Assembly (NCBI RefSeq): GCF_001652265.1
Contig: NZ_LWBS01000425.1
Span: forward strand, 1-47,533
Source of the DNA: Rhizobium leguminosarum
GTDB lineage: Bacteria > Pseudomonadota > Alphaproteobacteria > Rhizobiales > Rhizobiaceae
Length of the DNA: 47,533 nt
Direction of reading: 5' to 3'
Part shown: piece after piece, positions 16,925-24,493 of the stretch
Numbering within the stretch: position 1 is the stretch's first letter
Layout of the letters: each line of letters opens with the position of its first letter
Position numbers and translations under genes: made by a program
The notes under the pieces: generated by a model
Database searches by the model: none
What the model was told of the DNA's origin: nothing
Seen by the model: the letters and a program-made list of their open reading frames with translations, nothing else

Positions 16925-17821
16925 CTAACCCTTATCCGACCTGCGCACATAATCGACCAATGCGCGCAGCTTGAGCGGCTGCCTCTGGCGCCTGGGATAG
17001 TAGAGATAGAAGCCCGGGAAGGGTGGACAGAAATCCTCCAGCAGCGGCACGAGTTCGCCCCGTTCGATATAGGACTGGAAGGTCTCCACCATGCCGAAGG
17101 TGATGCCTGCTCCGGCGCAGGCCATGCGGATCATCATTCCCATGTCGTTGGTCGTGACGGCGGGATCGACGGCGACGTCGAAGTCGCGATCATTCTCGGT
17201 GAACTCCCAGCGATAAGGCGCCGTATCCGGGCGTGGCCGCCATCCGATGCAGGCATGATCCTGCAGTTCGCGGGGATGGCGGGGATGGCCGCGGCGCTCG
17301 AGATAGCTGCGGGATGCGGCCGCGCATTGTCGCTGCTGTTCGGAGACTGAGATCGCGATCATGTCCTGCTCGATCACCTCGCCGAGCCGGACGCCGGCGT
17401 CGAACCCGGCCTCGACGATATCGAATTCGTCATCGGTGATGGTGATATCGAGTTTGATGTCAGGGCAGGCTTCCATGAAGCCGGCCAGCAACGTGCCGGA
17501 CAGGAAGTTCTCGGCGATCGAGGAAACGGTGATCCGCAGCAGGCCGCTCGGGCGCGCCTGCATTTCCCGCACCGTCTGCATCGCATCCTTGACCCGGCGG
17601 AGCGATGGACGAACCGCCTCGAAGAACACTTCGCCGGCTTCAGTCAGGCTGACGCTGCGCGTCGTGCGCTGGACCAGGGCGACACCGACCCGATCCTCGA
17701 GGCGCTGCAGAGCCTGGCTGACGGCCGAGCGGGTGACGCCAAGCCGCTCGCCGGCGAGCCGGAAGTTCCGCGCCTCCGCCACTGCAAGAAAGACTGAAAT
17801 GCCTTCGAGATCGTCGACCAT
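16925..17821 (-). CDS. LysR family regulator (paralogue group A)
   Basis: 298 aa LTTR with HTH at residues 5-62 (LEGISVFLAVAEARNFRLAGERLGVTRSAVSQALQRLEDRVG), QRTTRSVSLTEAG, FDAGVRLGEVIEQDMIAI and the group's C-terminal FYLYYPRRQRQPLKLRALVDYV. Divergent from the Atu4866-like gene and the two SDR genes that follow it. A perfect LysR-type palindrome overlaps the first base of its start codon. Confidence 0.9.
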   Translation of the reverse strand: MVDDLEGISVFLAVAEARNFRLAGERLGVTRSAVSQALQRLEDRVGVALVQRTTRSVSLTEAGEVFFEAVRPSLRRVKDAMQTVREMQARPSGLLRITVSSIAENFLSGTLLAGFMEACPDIKLDITITDDEFDIVEAGFDAGVRLGEVIEQDMIAISVSEQQRQCAAASRSYLERRGHPRHPRELQDHACIGWRPRPDTAPYRWEFTENDRDFDVAVDPAVTTNDMGMMIRMACAGAGITFGMVETFQSYIERGELVPLLEDFCPPFPGFYLYYPRRQRQPLKLRALVDYVRRSDKG

Positions 17822-17841
17822 TGGTTAGCATTTCTAACCAA
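17821..17841. promoter_or_regulatory. LysR-box-type palindrome at the LysR start
   Basis: TTGGTTAG, five bases, CTAACCAA: perfect 8-bp arms with the T-N11-A layout typical of LysR binding sites. It touches the LysR ATG and lies about 110 bases upstream of the divergent gene, which fits autorepression and control of the 17950-20041 genes. Confidence 0.65.
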
Positions 17842-17949
17842 GGCATCCTGGATTGGCAACTTAATCGCCGGGGATCGGCACGCTATCTTTCAGGTCGAGG
17901 TCAACGCCAAGACCCACTCATCGGCAGATCTTCTTCGAAAGGCAAGGCA

Positions 17950-18342
17950 ATGCGAAGGATTTTCAAAAACCCGGTCCTGCAGTTTTTCACGGCGGTCACC
18001 CTGGCTGGCACGGCGATCAGTTCGTCCGCTGCCGATGCCGATGCCGATGCCGATGCCGTGAACGACCGAGAAACTCAGCAGCAACAAACAAGCGAGAACA
18101 CTATGCAGCAACATCCCTATGTCGGCATGTGGGTTACGGATGATGGCCGTGTCCGCCACGAACTTCTGGCCAATGGCCGTTACGACGAAGCCCGTGGCAG
18201 CCGGGAAAGCGCCTACCAGGGACGTTACGACGTCACCGGAAGCCACATCGAATATTGGGATGACACGGGCTTCACGGCCGACGGCGATTTCGTCGACGGC
18301 AATACCCTCCATCACGGCGGCATGGTGCTTCGCCGCAAGTGA
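17950..18342 (+). CDS. secreted Atu4866-domain protein
   Basis: 130 aa with a signal peptide (MRRIFKNPVLQFFTAVTLAGTAISSSA). Next comes an AD-repeat linker encoded by a tandem hexamer, a Gln-rich stretch, and a C-terminal domain of about 80 aa (HPYVGMWVTDDGRVRHELLANGRYDEARG ... SHIEYWDDTGFTADGDF) matching the Agrobacterium Atu4866 family. Function of the family is unknown; a lipocalin-like ligand-binding fold is plausible. ATG 17950 chosen because the signal peptide starts there. Confidence 0.8.
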   Translation: MRRIFKNPVLQFFTAVTLAGTAISSSAADADADADAVNDRETQQQQTSENTMQQHPYVGMWVTDDGRVRHELLANGRYDEARGSRESAYQGRYDVTGSHIEYWDDTGFTADGDFVDGNTLHHGGMVLRRK

Positions 18343-18409
18343 CGCACCGCCTGAAAGGCAACATCACCAAGGATAAGGCCGCGTTTGCCGGCCGGAAAGG
18401 ATGACGGTC

Positions 18410-19252
18410 ATGTCTTCCCCAACACCCATCTGGTTCATCACCGGCGCATCGTCCGGCCTCGGCCGGGCACTCGCCGAAGCCGTTCTGGCCCGTGGCTGGC
18501 GCGCCGCCATGACGGCCCGCAGACCCGAGACACTGGCAGATCTCACGGCAGAGCACGGGGACCGCGCGCTTGCCCTTGCACTCGATGTGACGGACAGCAA
18601 CTCCATCGCCGGCGCGGCTCGTGACGCCGAAACGCATTTCGGTGCGATCGACGTCCTCGTCAACAATGCCGGCTACGGCTACCTCTCGGCGATCGAAGAG
18701 GGCGATGATGCCGAGATACGCGCCCAGTTCGAGACCAATGTCTTCGGACTGATCGATGTCACCAAGCAGGTTCTGCCGGGCATGCGTTCACGCCGGCAAG
18801 GGCATATCTTCAACGTGTCCTCGCTTGGCGGGCTCGTCGCCTTTGCTGCAACCGGCTACTACCACGCCACCAAGTTCGCGGTCGAAGGCTTGTCGGAATC
18901 GCTTTTCCATGAGGTCAAACCGCTCGGCATCGATGTGACGATCCTCGAACCCGGCGCCTTCCGCACGGATTGGGCCGGCCGGTCGATGGTCGAATCCAGC
19001 ACGATCATCGAAGACTATGCGGAAACATCCGGCAAGCGGCGCCAGGCCACCCGCGCGATCTCCGGCAACCAGCCGGGCGATCCCACGCGCGCGGCAACCG
19101 CGATCATATCGGCGTTCGAAGCGGACGAACCGCCGCTGCGCCTGCTGCTCGGCGCACCTGCCCTGAAAATCGCCCGCGAACGGCTGGACGCGCTGCGCGC
19201 AAACTTCGACGCCTGGGCGGAGACGACGCTCAGCGCCGATTTCCCGAGCTGA
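18410..19252 (+). CDS. short-chain dehydrogenase/reductase
   Basis: SDR of about 280 aa. Cofactor loop TGASSGLG near residues 10-17, NNAG in VLVNNAGYGY, catalytic Ser in NVSSLGG, and YxxxK as YYHATK. The extended C-terminus (IISAFEADEPPLRLLLGAPALKIA) is typical of the classical subfamily found beside LysR regulators. ATG 18410 has AAAGG nine bases upstream; ATG 18401 abuts that sequence. Likely in an operon with the genes on either side. Confidence 0.87.
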   Translation: MSSPTPIWFITGASSGLGRALAEAVLARGWRAAMTARRPETLADLTAEHGDRALALALDVTDSNSIAGAARDAETHFGAIDVLVNNAGYGYLSAIEEGDDAEIRAQFETNVFGLIDVTKQVLPGMRSRRQGHIFNVSSLGGLVAFAATGYYHATKFAVEGLSESLFHEVKPLGIDVTILEPGAFRTDWAGRSMVESSTIIEDYAETSGKRRQATRAISGNQPGDPTRAATAIISAFEADEPPLRLLLGAPALKIARERLDALRANFDAWAETTLSADFPS

Positions 19253-19295
19253 ACGCCAAGAAACCTCAGCCGCATCGCCAGGCGAGCGGCGTATA

Positions 19296-20041
19296 ATGGA
19301 GCTTGAAGTGTCTGATATCGAAGGGAAAGTCATTGCCATCACCGGAGCCAGCAGCGGCATCGGAGAGGCGGCGGCAAAGGTGCTGGCTGCCGCAGGCGCC
19401 CATGTCGTGATCGGCGCCCACCGCACCGAGCGCCTGGCGGAACTCGCCGGCGAAATCGCCGCAAAGGGCGGGTCGGTGCGCCTGCGACAGGTTGACGTCA
19501 CCGATCGCTCCCAGGTGGGGCATTCGCAGGCTTTGCCAGGTCCGAATTCGGCCGGCTGGACGTCATCGTCAACAATGCCGGCGTCATGCCGCTGTCGCCG
19601 CTCGAGGCTCTCAAGGTCGACGAATGGGACCGGATGGTCGACATCAACATCAAGGGCGTTCTCTATGGTATCGCGGCGGCGCTTCCGATCATGAAGGCGC
19701 AGGGATCAGGGCAGATCATCAACCTGTCTTCGATCGGCGGCCACAGCGTCTCGCCGACGGCCGCCGTCTATTGCGCGACGAAATTCGCGGTGCGTGCAAT
19801 CTCGGACGGATTGCGGCAGGAGACCGATCGTATCCGCGTGACCGTCATCTCTCCTGGCACGACGACATCGGAACTGGCCGAGACGATCACCGATCCGACC
19901 GCGCGGGACGCCATGAAGGCTTTCAGGGCGATCACCATCAGCCCCGAGGCCATCGCCAATTCGATCCTCTACGCCGTCAGCCAGCCTGACGACGTCGATG
20001 TCAGCGAGATCATCATCCGGCCGACAGCCAGCCCGCATTGA
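19296..20041 (+). pseudogene. short-chain dehydrogenase with a single frameshift
   Basis: The N-terminal part (GKVIAITGASSGIGEAAAKVLAAAGAHVVIGAHR ... [12 protein letters not shown]) is in one frame up to 19516. The rest ([23 protein letters not shown] ... YCATK ... [11 protein letters not shown]) continues in another frame to 20041. Adding one base in the G run at 19517-19520 restores a standard SDR of about 248 aa with all catalytic motifs. It is either a recent pseudogene or a homopolymer sequencing error. Confidence 0.85.
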
Positions 20042-20061
20042 TCGGCTGAGACCCTGCCAAA

Positions 20062-20105
20062 GCAATTCCAGCAAAAGTGTAGAGCGGTTTTGCATCCGAA
20101 ATTGC
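20062..20105. repeat. palindromic intergenic repeat with GCGG-loop core
   Basis: Outer arms GCAATT and AATTGC, inner stem GCAAAA/TTTTGC, loop GTGTAGAGCGG. The inner stem and loop resemble those in the elements at 4863, 23104, 30011 and 38617, while the outer arms differ. Confidence 0.7.
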
Positions 20106-20129
20106 GGAAAACGAAAAAGCCTCCGCCGC

Positions 20130-20693
20130 CTAAAACCCCAGCGACTGCTGGGCAGGCGGCGGCGGGGCAAGGTTGACGCCTTCGAGTTCCAGCATCCGGG
20201 CCTTCGATGACGAACCGCCGGGCGCGGAGAAGCCGCCGATCTTGCCGCCGGCTGCAAGCACCCGGTGGCAGGGAATGATCAGAGCGACCGGGTTCTTCGC
20301 CATCGCCTGGCCAACGTCGCGGGCGGCTTCCGGCCCAACACCGAGCTCCTTGGCCAGCGCGCCGTAAGTGGTGGTGCGGCCCCAGCCGACACGCCTTGCC
20401 GCCGCATAAATATCCCGGAAGAAGGCATCCTGGCCGGCAAGGTCGAGTTCGACGCCGGAAAAATCCGTCTCCTCACCCTGGAAATAACGCTTCACGGCGG
20501 CGACCGTCTCGAGCACAGCGGGCGTCGGCACGCCGGGTTCGGCATCCGGCAGGCGGCGCAGCAGCAGCCGTTCGGTCGCTTCCGCTGATTTGGTCGGCAG
20601 TTGGAAGCGGGTGATGCCGGCGTCGCTCCAGGCGATGCCGCAGAAACCGCCCGCGGTTTCGAAGATGAGATAGTGGTGCGTTGTCTCAGTCAT
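20130..20693 (-). CDS. ogt: methylated-DNA--protein-cysteine S-methyltransferase
   Basis: Suicide DNA-repair enzyme of 187 aa that removes O6-alkyl groups from guanine. The active-site motif PCHRV is present in NPVALIIPCHRVLAAGGKIGGFSAPGG, and the DNA-binding helix region is VGWGRTTTYGALAKELGVGPEAARDVGQAMAKNP. The N-terminal half is the usual variable ribonuclease-H-like domain. There is no Ada AraC domain, so it is the Ogt type. A proline-rich tail (APPPPAQQS) is unusual but short. Confidence 0.93.
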   Translation of the reverse strand: MTETTHHYLIFETAGGFCGIAWSDAGITRFQLPTKSAEATERLLLRRLPDAEPGVPTPAVLETVAAVKRYFQGEETDFSGVELDLAGQDAFFRDIYAAARRVGWGRTTTYGALAKELGVGPEAARDVGQAMAKNPVALIIPCHRVLAAGGKIGGFSAPGGSSSKARMLELEGVNLAPPPPAQQSLGF

Positions 20694-21061
20694 GACACAG
20701 CCTCCGCGTTTTCGATGACCCTCAAAATCGTATGAGACGGGCGCTGTTTCAACCCGTTTCTTGCGCGTGCCGGGCTTTCAGGAAAAATGGCGATCCGCTA
20801 TTGCGCTGTCGACCGAACATACAGTCGACCCGCCTCTCTCCGACCGCAAGGCGTGCCGCCAACGAGCCTCAGCAGGTCGGTTTCGTGGACGGCGTCCGAA
20901 TTCCTGCTCATCGAGAGCCTGATTGGAGAAACCGAACATCGGATTATCGATCGCTGGCCACTGCTCGGTTAAGGCAGGCTGACGCCCTTGGCCGCGGCTT
21001 GCGCTTGCCCAGCTTCTGCGCATAAAGCTCGTTCAGGTATTGCAAGGGAAGCGAGATCAGC
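20694..21061. other. intergenic, no gene recognised
   Basis: About 370 bp between ogt and the next gene, which diverge from each other. The minus strand reads LQYLNELYAQKLGKRKPRPRA near 20995-21060, which looks protein-like and might be a decayed fragment, but I cannot place it in a family. Confidence 0.3.
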
Positions 21062-22123
21062 ATGGACGTTTCAGAGATCATCATCCCCGGAGATACGCCG
21101 GGAGCGGAGTGGCGGCTGCCGGTGCTGCGCTTTAAGGGCGGCGATCCGAAGGCGCCAAAGACCTATATCCAGGCGGCACTGCACGCCGGCGAGCTGCCGG
21201 GAACGGTGCTGGTGCATTTCCTCTGCGAGAGGCTGCGGCAGGCGGAAAGCCAAGGCGGGATCGCCGGCGACATCACCATCGTGCCGCAGGCCAATCCGAT
21301 CGGTGCGGCGCAATCGCATTTCGGCGCGCTGCAGGGCCGTTTCGACTTGGGCTCGCGCACGAATTTCAACCGGGACTTTCCGCTGATCTCCCTTGCCGAT
21401 CGTCCGACGCTGATCGAAGACCTCGATGATTATCCGGCTACCGACAGATTGAAGCGACAGTTGCTGCATTTGGCGCTCGGGGCCGATCTCGTGCTCGACC
21501 TGCATTGCGACGATGAATCGCTGCAATATGCCTATATCGACGAGGCCTTCTGGCCGGAGGCGGCCGATCTTGCCGCTTCACTCGACATGGAGGCCGTGCT
21601 GCTTTCGGATGGCGAAAGCTCGGCCTTCGAGGAGGCCGTCGGCTTTGCATGGAAGTATGAAGTTCCAAGTGAGCGCCAATCCCGGCTGCCCGGCAAACTC
21701 TCCGTCACCGTCGAGCTGCGCGGCAAACGCGACGTCGATCCGGTATTGGCGAAAAGGGACGCCGACGGGCTCTGGCACTTCCTTGCGGCACGGGGGATCG
21801 TCAGTGACGAAAGGCCGGCGGCAACGGCATTTTCCGGTCCGGCCGTGCCGCTCGACAATGTCGACATCATCCGCGCTCCGGAAGGCGGTGCCGTGCTCTT
21901 TCATCGCAATATCGGCGAGAGGATTGCGGAAGGCGACCGCCTAGTGACGATCGTTACCCGGCCAGGGCAGCCGGGCGGCAGCATCGAGCTTACCGCGCCG
22001 CAGGATGGGCTGATCCTGACACGAACATCCGACCGGCTGGTGAGACGGCGCGGCGACCTGATGAAGATCGCCTGCGACGAACCCAGCAAGGCTTCGCGCA
22101 AGGCAGGCACGCTTGAGAATTGA
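21062..22123 (+). CDS. succinylglutamate desuccinylase/aspartoacylase family protein
   Basis: 353 aa zinc hydrolase of the M14-related AstE/AspA family. The HxxE zinc motif is in ALHAGELPG near residues 40-47, NFNRDFP follows, and the third ligand lies in VLDLHCDD. The C-terminal portion (IIRAPEGGAVLFHRNIGERIAEGDRLVTIV) is a lipoyl-like barrel seen in members that deacylate amino-acid or ectoine derivatives. Substrate not determinable; no ectoine or arginine-catabolism genes are adjacent. Confidence 0.87.
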   Translation: MDVSEIIIPGDTPGAEWRLPVLRFKGGDPKAPKTYIQAALHAGELPGTVLVHFLCERLRQAESQGGIAGDITIVPQANPIGAAQSHFGALQGRFDLGSRTNFNRDFPLISLADRPTLIEDLDDYPATDRLKRQLLHLALGADLVLDLHCDDESLQYAYIDEAFWPEAADLAASLDMEAVLLSDGESSAFEEAVGFAWKYEVPSERQSRLPGKLSVTVELRGKRDVDPVLAKRDADGLWHFLAARGIVSDERPAATAFSGPAVPLDNVDIIRAPEGGAVLFHRNIGERIAEGDRLVTIVTRPGQPGGSIELTAPQDGLILTRTSDRLVRRRGDLMKIACDEPSKASRKAGTLEN

Positions 22124-22244
22124 GCCACAGGCCGGCTTTGTCTGCCTTGATCGTCGACGCGCTCGGGGGATAAAACGTCGCACGGCGTTTGCGCCGGCCC
22201 TCGTGCATGTTATCTCGCTGTCATCACGGGGAGATCGATCGGGC

Positions 22245-22595
22245 ATGGCCGTCACCATCTATGGCATCAAGAATTGCGACACGATGAAGAAGGCGCGCAG
22301 CTGGCTGGAAGAACACCGCGTCGCCTATGAATTTCACGATTACAAGGCGCTGGGAATCGATCGCGCCCATCTCGAAGCCTGGATCGACGAGGCCGGCCTC
22401 GACACCGTGCTCAATCGCGCCGGCACCACCTTCCGCAAATTGCCCGATGCGGAGCGCGAGAACCTGACCCGGGAGAAAGCGATCGCCCTGATGCTCGACC
22501 AACCGTCGATGATCAAGCGGCCGGTGCTGGAGGCAAACGGGAAATTGCTGGTCGGCTTCAAGCCGGAGATTTACGCCGGTACCTTCGGCGGCTGA
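22245..22595 (+). CDS. ArsC/Spx-like reductase family protein (YffB type)
   Basis: About 116 aa thioredoxin-fold protein: TIYGIKNCDTMKKARSWLEEHRVAYEFHDYK with the single redox Cys of the YffB-type subgroup, then TTFRKLP and the C-terminal MIKRPVLEANGKLLVGFKPE. ATG 22245 chosen for the GGGGAGA upstream. Arsenate reduction is not implied: YffB-type members lack the full ArsC set. Followed 32 bp later by the YbaK-like gene on the same strand. Confidence 0.88.
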   Translation: MAVTIYGIKNCDTMKKARSWLEEHRVAYEFHDYKALGIDRAHLEAWIDEAGLDTVLNRAGTTFRKLPDAERENLTREKAIALMLDQPSMIKRPVLEANGKLLVGFKPEIYAGTFGG

Positions 22596-22627
22596 CAGGG
22601 GGCCGAGTGAACTCACGAGGGAAAGAG

Positions 22628-23101
22628 ATGTCCAAGACCACGCGCGCGACACAGGTTCTTTCGCAGGCGGGCATCGCCTTCACCGTTCAAGCCTATGACT
22701 ACGACCCCAATGGCGAGCGCGTCGGGCTGCAGGCGGCCGAAGCGCTCGGCGAGGCGCCGCATCGAGTGCTGAAGACGCTGATGGCGGAGGTGGACGGCAA
22801 ACCGGTCTGCGTCATCGTGCCGTCGGACAGCGAGGTCAGCATGAAGAAGCTGGCGAGCGCCTTTCACGGCAAATCGGCCAACATGATGAAGCCTGCCGAT
22901 GCCGAACGGCTGACGGGCTATCATGTCGGCGGCATCAGCCCTTTCGGCCAGAAGAAGACCGTGCCGACGGCGATCGAGGAAGCCGCGCTTGGCGAACCGC
23001 TCGTCTATATCAATGGCGGGCAGCGCGGGCTGCAGGTGCGGCTCGATCCAAAGGATGCGTTGAAGGCGCTGAAGGCTGTCGCCGTGCCGCTGATTGCCTG
23101 A
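22628..23101 (+). CDS. ybaK: YbaK/EbsC-type Cys-tRNA(Pro) deacylase
   Basis: 157 aa member of the YbaK/ProX editing family, which hydrolyses mischarged Cys-tRNA(Pro) in trans. Seen are KTTRATQVLSQAGIAFTVQAYDYD, RVLKTLMAEVDGKPVCVIVPSDSEVSMKKLA with the conserved catalytic-region Lys, and GGISPFGQKK, a family signature. ATG 22628 follows GGGAAAGAG. Probably co-transcribed with the ArsC-like gene. Confidence 0.9.
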   Translation: MSKTTRATQVLSQAGIAFTVQAYDYDPNGERVGLQAAEALGEAPHRVLKTLMAEVDGKPVCVIVPSDSEVSMKKLASAFHGKSANMMKPADAERLTGYHVGGISPFGQKKTVPTAIEEAALGEPLVYINGGQRGLQVRLDPKDALKALKAVAVPLIA

Positions 23102-23103
23102 TC

Positions 23104-23153
23104 GGAGCATGATACCGAAAAGCGTGAGCGGTTTTCGGACGACATCATGCTGT
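23104..23153. repeat. palindromic intergenic repeat (GAGCATGAT family), copy 1
   Basis: 50-bp inverted repeat: arms GGAGCATGAT and ATCATGC, inner stem CCGAAAA/TTTTCGG, loop GCGTGAGCGG. It matches the reverse complement of 38617-38666 at 46 of 50 positions by hand alignment. It begins three bases after the ybaK stop and lies between two convergent genes. Confidence 0.85.
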
Positions 23154-23158
23154 TGAAT

Positions 23159-23602
23159 CTAGAGGAAGCGGTCGAGCAGGCCGGCGATCCCCTTCGCCTC
23201 GTTTTCAGCAAGCTTGCAGCCGATATGGGTCTCGATCGATCTGGCATAGACGGTCCACATGCGCTCGCGAAGCTTTCGGCCGGCATCTGTGATCACCACC
23301 CAGCGGCCGCGCCCATCTTCAGCGAAGGCCTCGCGCCGGACCAAGCCCTCTTTTTCCAACCGATCGATCAGCCGGGAAAGATTATACTGCGTCAGCAATG
23401 TCTGAGCTTCGATCTCGTAGGGGCGCAGCTTGCCATCTCGCGAGCGCGCCAATTCCCAAAGCACATCATACCAGGCAAGCGGCGGCATGCCGGCCGCTTT
23501 CAGCTCGGCTTCGATCGCACCAAGCAACCGCTCGCGGGCGCGCATGATGCTCGTCCAGGCAGTGGTGACCGCTTCGCTCGGCTTCGGCGTTTCTTCAGAC
23601 AT
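23159..23602 (-). CDS. MarR family transcriptional regulator
   Basis: About 147 aa winged-helix repressor. The recognition region is YEIEAQTLLTQYNLSRLIDRLEKEGLVRREAFAEDGRGRWVVITDAGRKLRER, with flanking dimerisation helices. Start at ATG 23602 (MSEETPKP); the frame runs to 23653 but that part covers the operator region. Divergent from a glutathione S-transferase, with two palindromes between them, which points to stress- or electrophile-responsive control. Confidence 0.9.
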   Translation of the reverse strand: MSEETPKPSEAVTTAWTSIMRARERLLGAIEAELKAAGMPPLAWYDVLWELARSRDGKLRPYEIEAQTLLTQYNLSRLIDRLEKEGLVRREAFAEDGRGRWVVITDAGRKLRERMWTVYARSIETHIGCKLAENEAKGIAGLLDRFL

Positions 23603-23604
23603 AA

Positions 23605-23616
23605 ATGTAATTACAT
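23605..23616. promoter_or_regulatory. MarR operator candidate 1
   Basis: ATGTAATTACAT is a perfect 12-bp palindrome three bases upstream of the MarR start, flanked by ATA and TAT that extend the dyad with one mismatch. Confidence 0.6.
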
Positions 23617-23644
23617 CTATCTTGAATTCCGCCGCAAGCGACAT

Positions 23645-23656
23645 TAGATGCATCTA
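23645..23656. promoter_or_regulatory. MarR operator candidate 2
   Basis: TAGATGCATCTA is a perfect 12-bp palindrome 30 bases upstream of the GST start. Together with site 1 it brackets the divergent promoter region; both share an ACATCTATC-like flank. Confidence 0.55.
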
Positions 23657-23685
23657 CATCTATCAGCCTTGTCAAGGAGACCGCC

Positions 23686-24369
23686 ATGAGCAAGCTTACC
23701 CTCGTCAGCCATCATCTCTGCCCCTATGTGCAGCGCGCCGCGATCGCGCTGCTCGAAAAGGGCGTGCCCTTCGAGCGCATCAACATCGATCTTGCCGACA
23801 AGCCCGACTGGTTCCTGAAGATCTCGCCGCTCGGCAAGGTGCCGCTGCTGCGGATCGAGGAGGAGGATGGCAGCGAGGCGGTGCTGTTCGAAAGCAGCGT
23901 CATCTGCGAATATCTGGAGGAAACGCAGCCAGGTGTGGCGCTGCATCCGAAAGATGCGCTGACGCGTGCCCGCCATCGCGGCTGGATGGAATTCGGTTCC
24001 TCCGTGCTTTCCGATCTCTGGGGTTACGAGACGGCGCAGGATGCCGCGCAACTCGAGGCCAAGCGCAAGTCGCTTATCTCCAAATTCGCGACGCTCGAGA
24101 ACGTGCTGACGGATGGGCCGTATTTCACCGGCAACGACTTCAGCCTCGTCGACGCTGTCTTTGCGCCGGTCCTTCGGTATTTCGATCTCTTCGACACGCT
24201 CGGCGACAGCGACATCTTCGAAGGGCTTGAGCGTGTAAAGCGTTGGCGCAAGGCTCTCTCCGAGCGGGCAAGCGTCAAGGCCGCCGTTGGCGCAGATTAT
24301 TCGCAACGGCTGACCGAATTCCTCGAGAAGCATAGCTCGATCCTGCTCAAGTTGCCTGCCGCGGCTTAA
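23686..24369 (+). CDS. glutathione S-transferase family protein
   Basis: 227 aa. N-terminal thioredoxin-like domain (LTLVSHHLCPYVQRAAIALLEKGVPFERINIDLADKPDWFLKISPLGKVPLL) with the CPY motif and the cis-Pro of KVPLL, the GSH-binding ESSVICEYLEE, and the helical C-terminal domain (YFTGNDFSLVDAVFAPVLRYF). The CPYVQR signature suggests an Omega/Beta-like class with a catalytic Cys. Probably derepressed when the divergent MarR protein is released. Confidence 0.92.
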   Translation: MSKLTLVSHHLCPYVQRAAIALLEKGVPFERINIDLADKPDWFLKISPLGKVPLLRIEEEDGSEAVLFESSVICEYLEETQPGVALHPKDALTRARHRGWMEFGSSVLSDLWGYETAQDAAQLEAKRKSLISKFATLENVLTDGPYFTGNDFSLVDAVFAPVLRYFDLFDTLGDSDIFEGLERVKRWRKALSERASVKAAVGADYSQRLTEFLEKHSSILLKLPAAA

Positions 24370-24397
24370 AGCGCAGCAACCGGCCAGACATAATCCG

Positions 24398-24419
24398 GCC
24401 GCTGCAATTCGGCAGCGGC
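24398..24419. terminator. hairpin after the GST gene
   Basis: GCCGCTGC, loop AATTCG, GCAGCGGC: perfect 8-bp stem 28 bases after the GST stop. No strong T-run follows. Confidence 0.45.
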
Positions 24420-24493
24420 GCGCTTCATTTTCGCCGCAAACGGGTCTAAGTCTTCCAGCCTCACATCGTCGATGACAGAAGGCAGGTTGAACG

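Noticed and set aside
22245..22595. arsenate reductase arsC in an ars operon
   Set aside because: Only the YffB-like single-Cys fold is seen, and there is no arsB, arsR or arsH.
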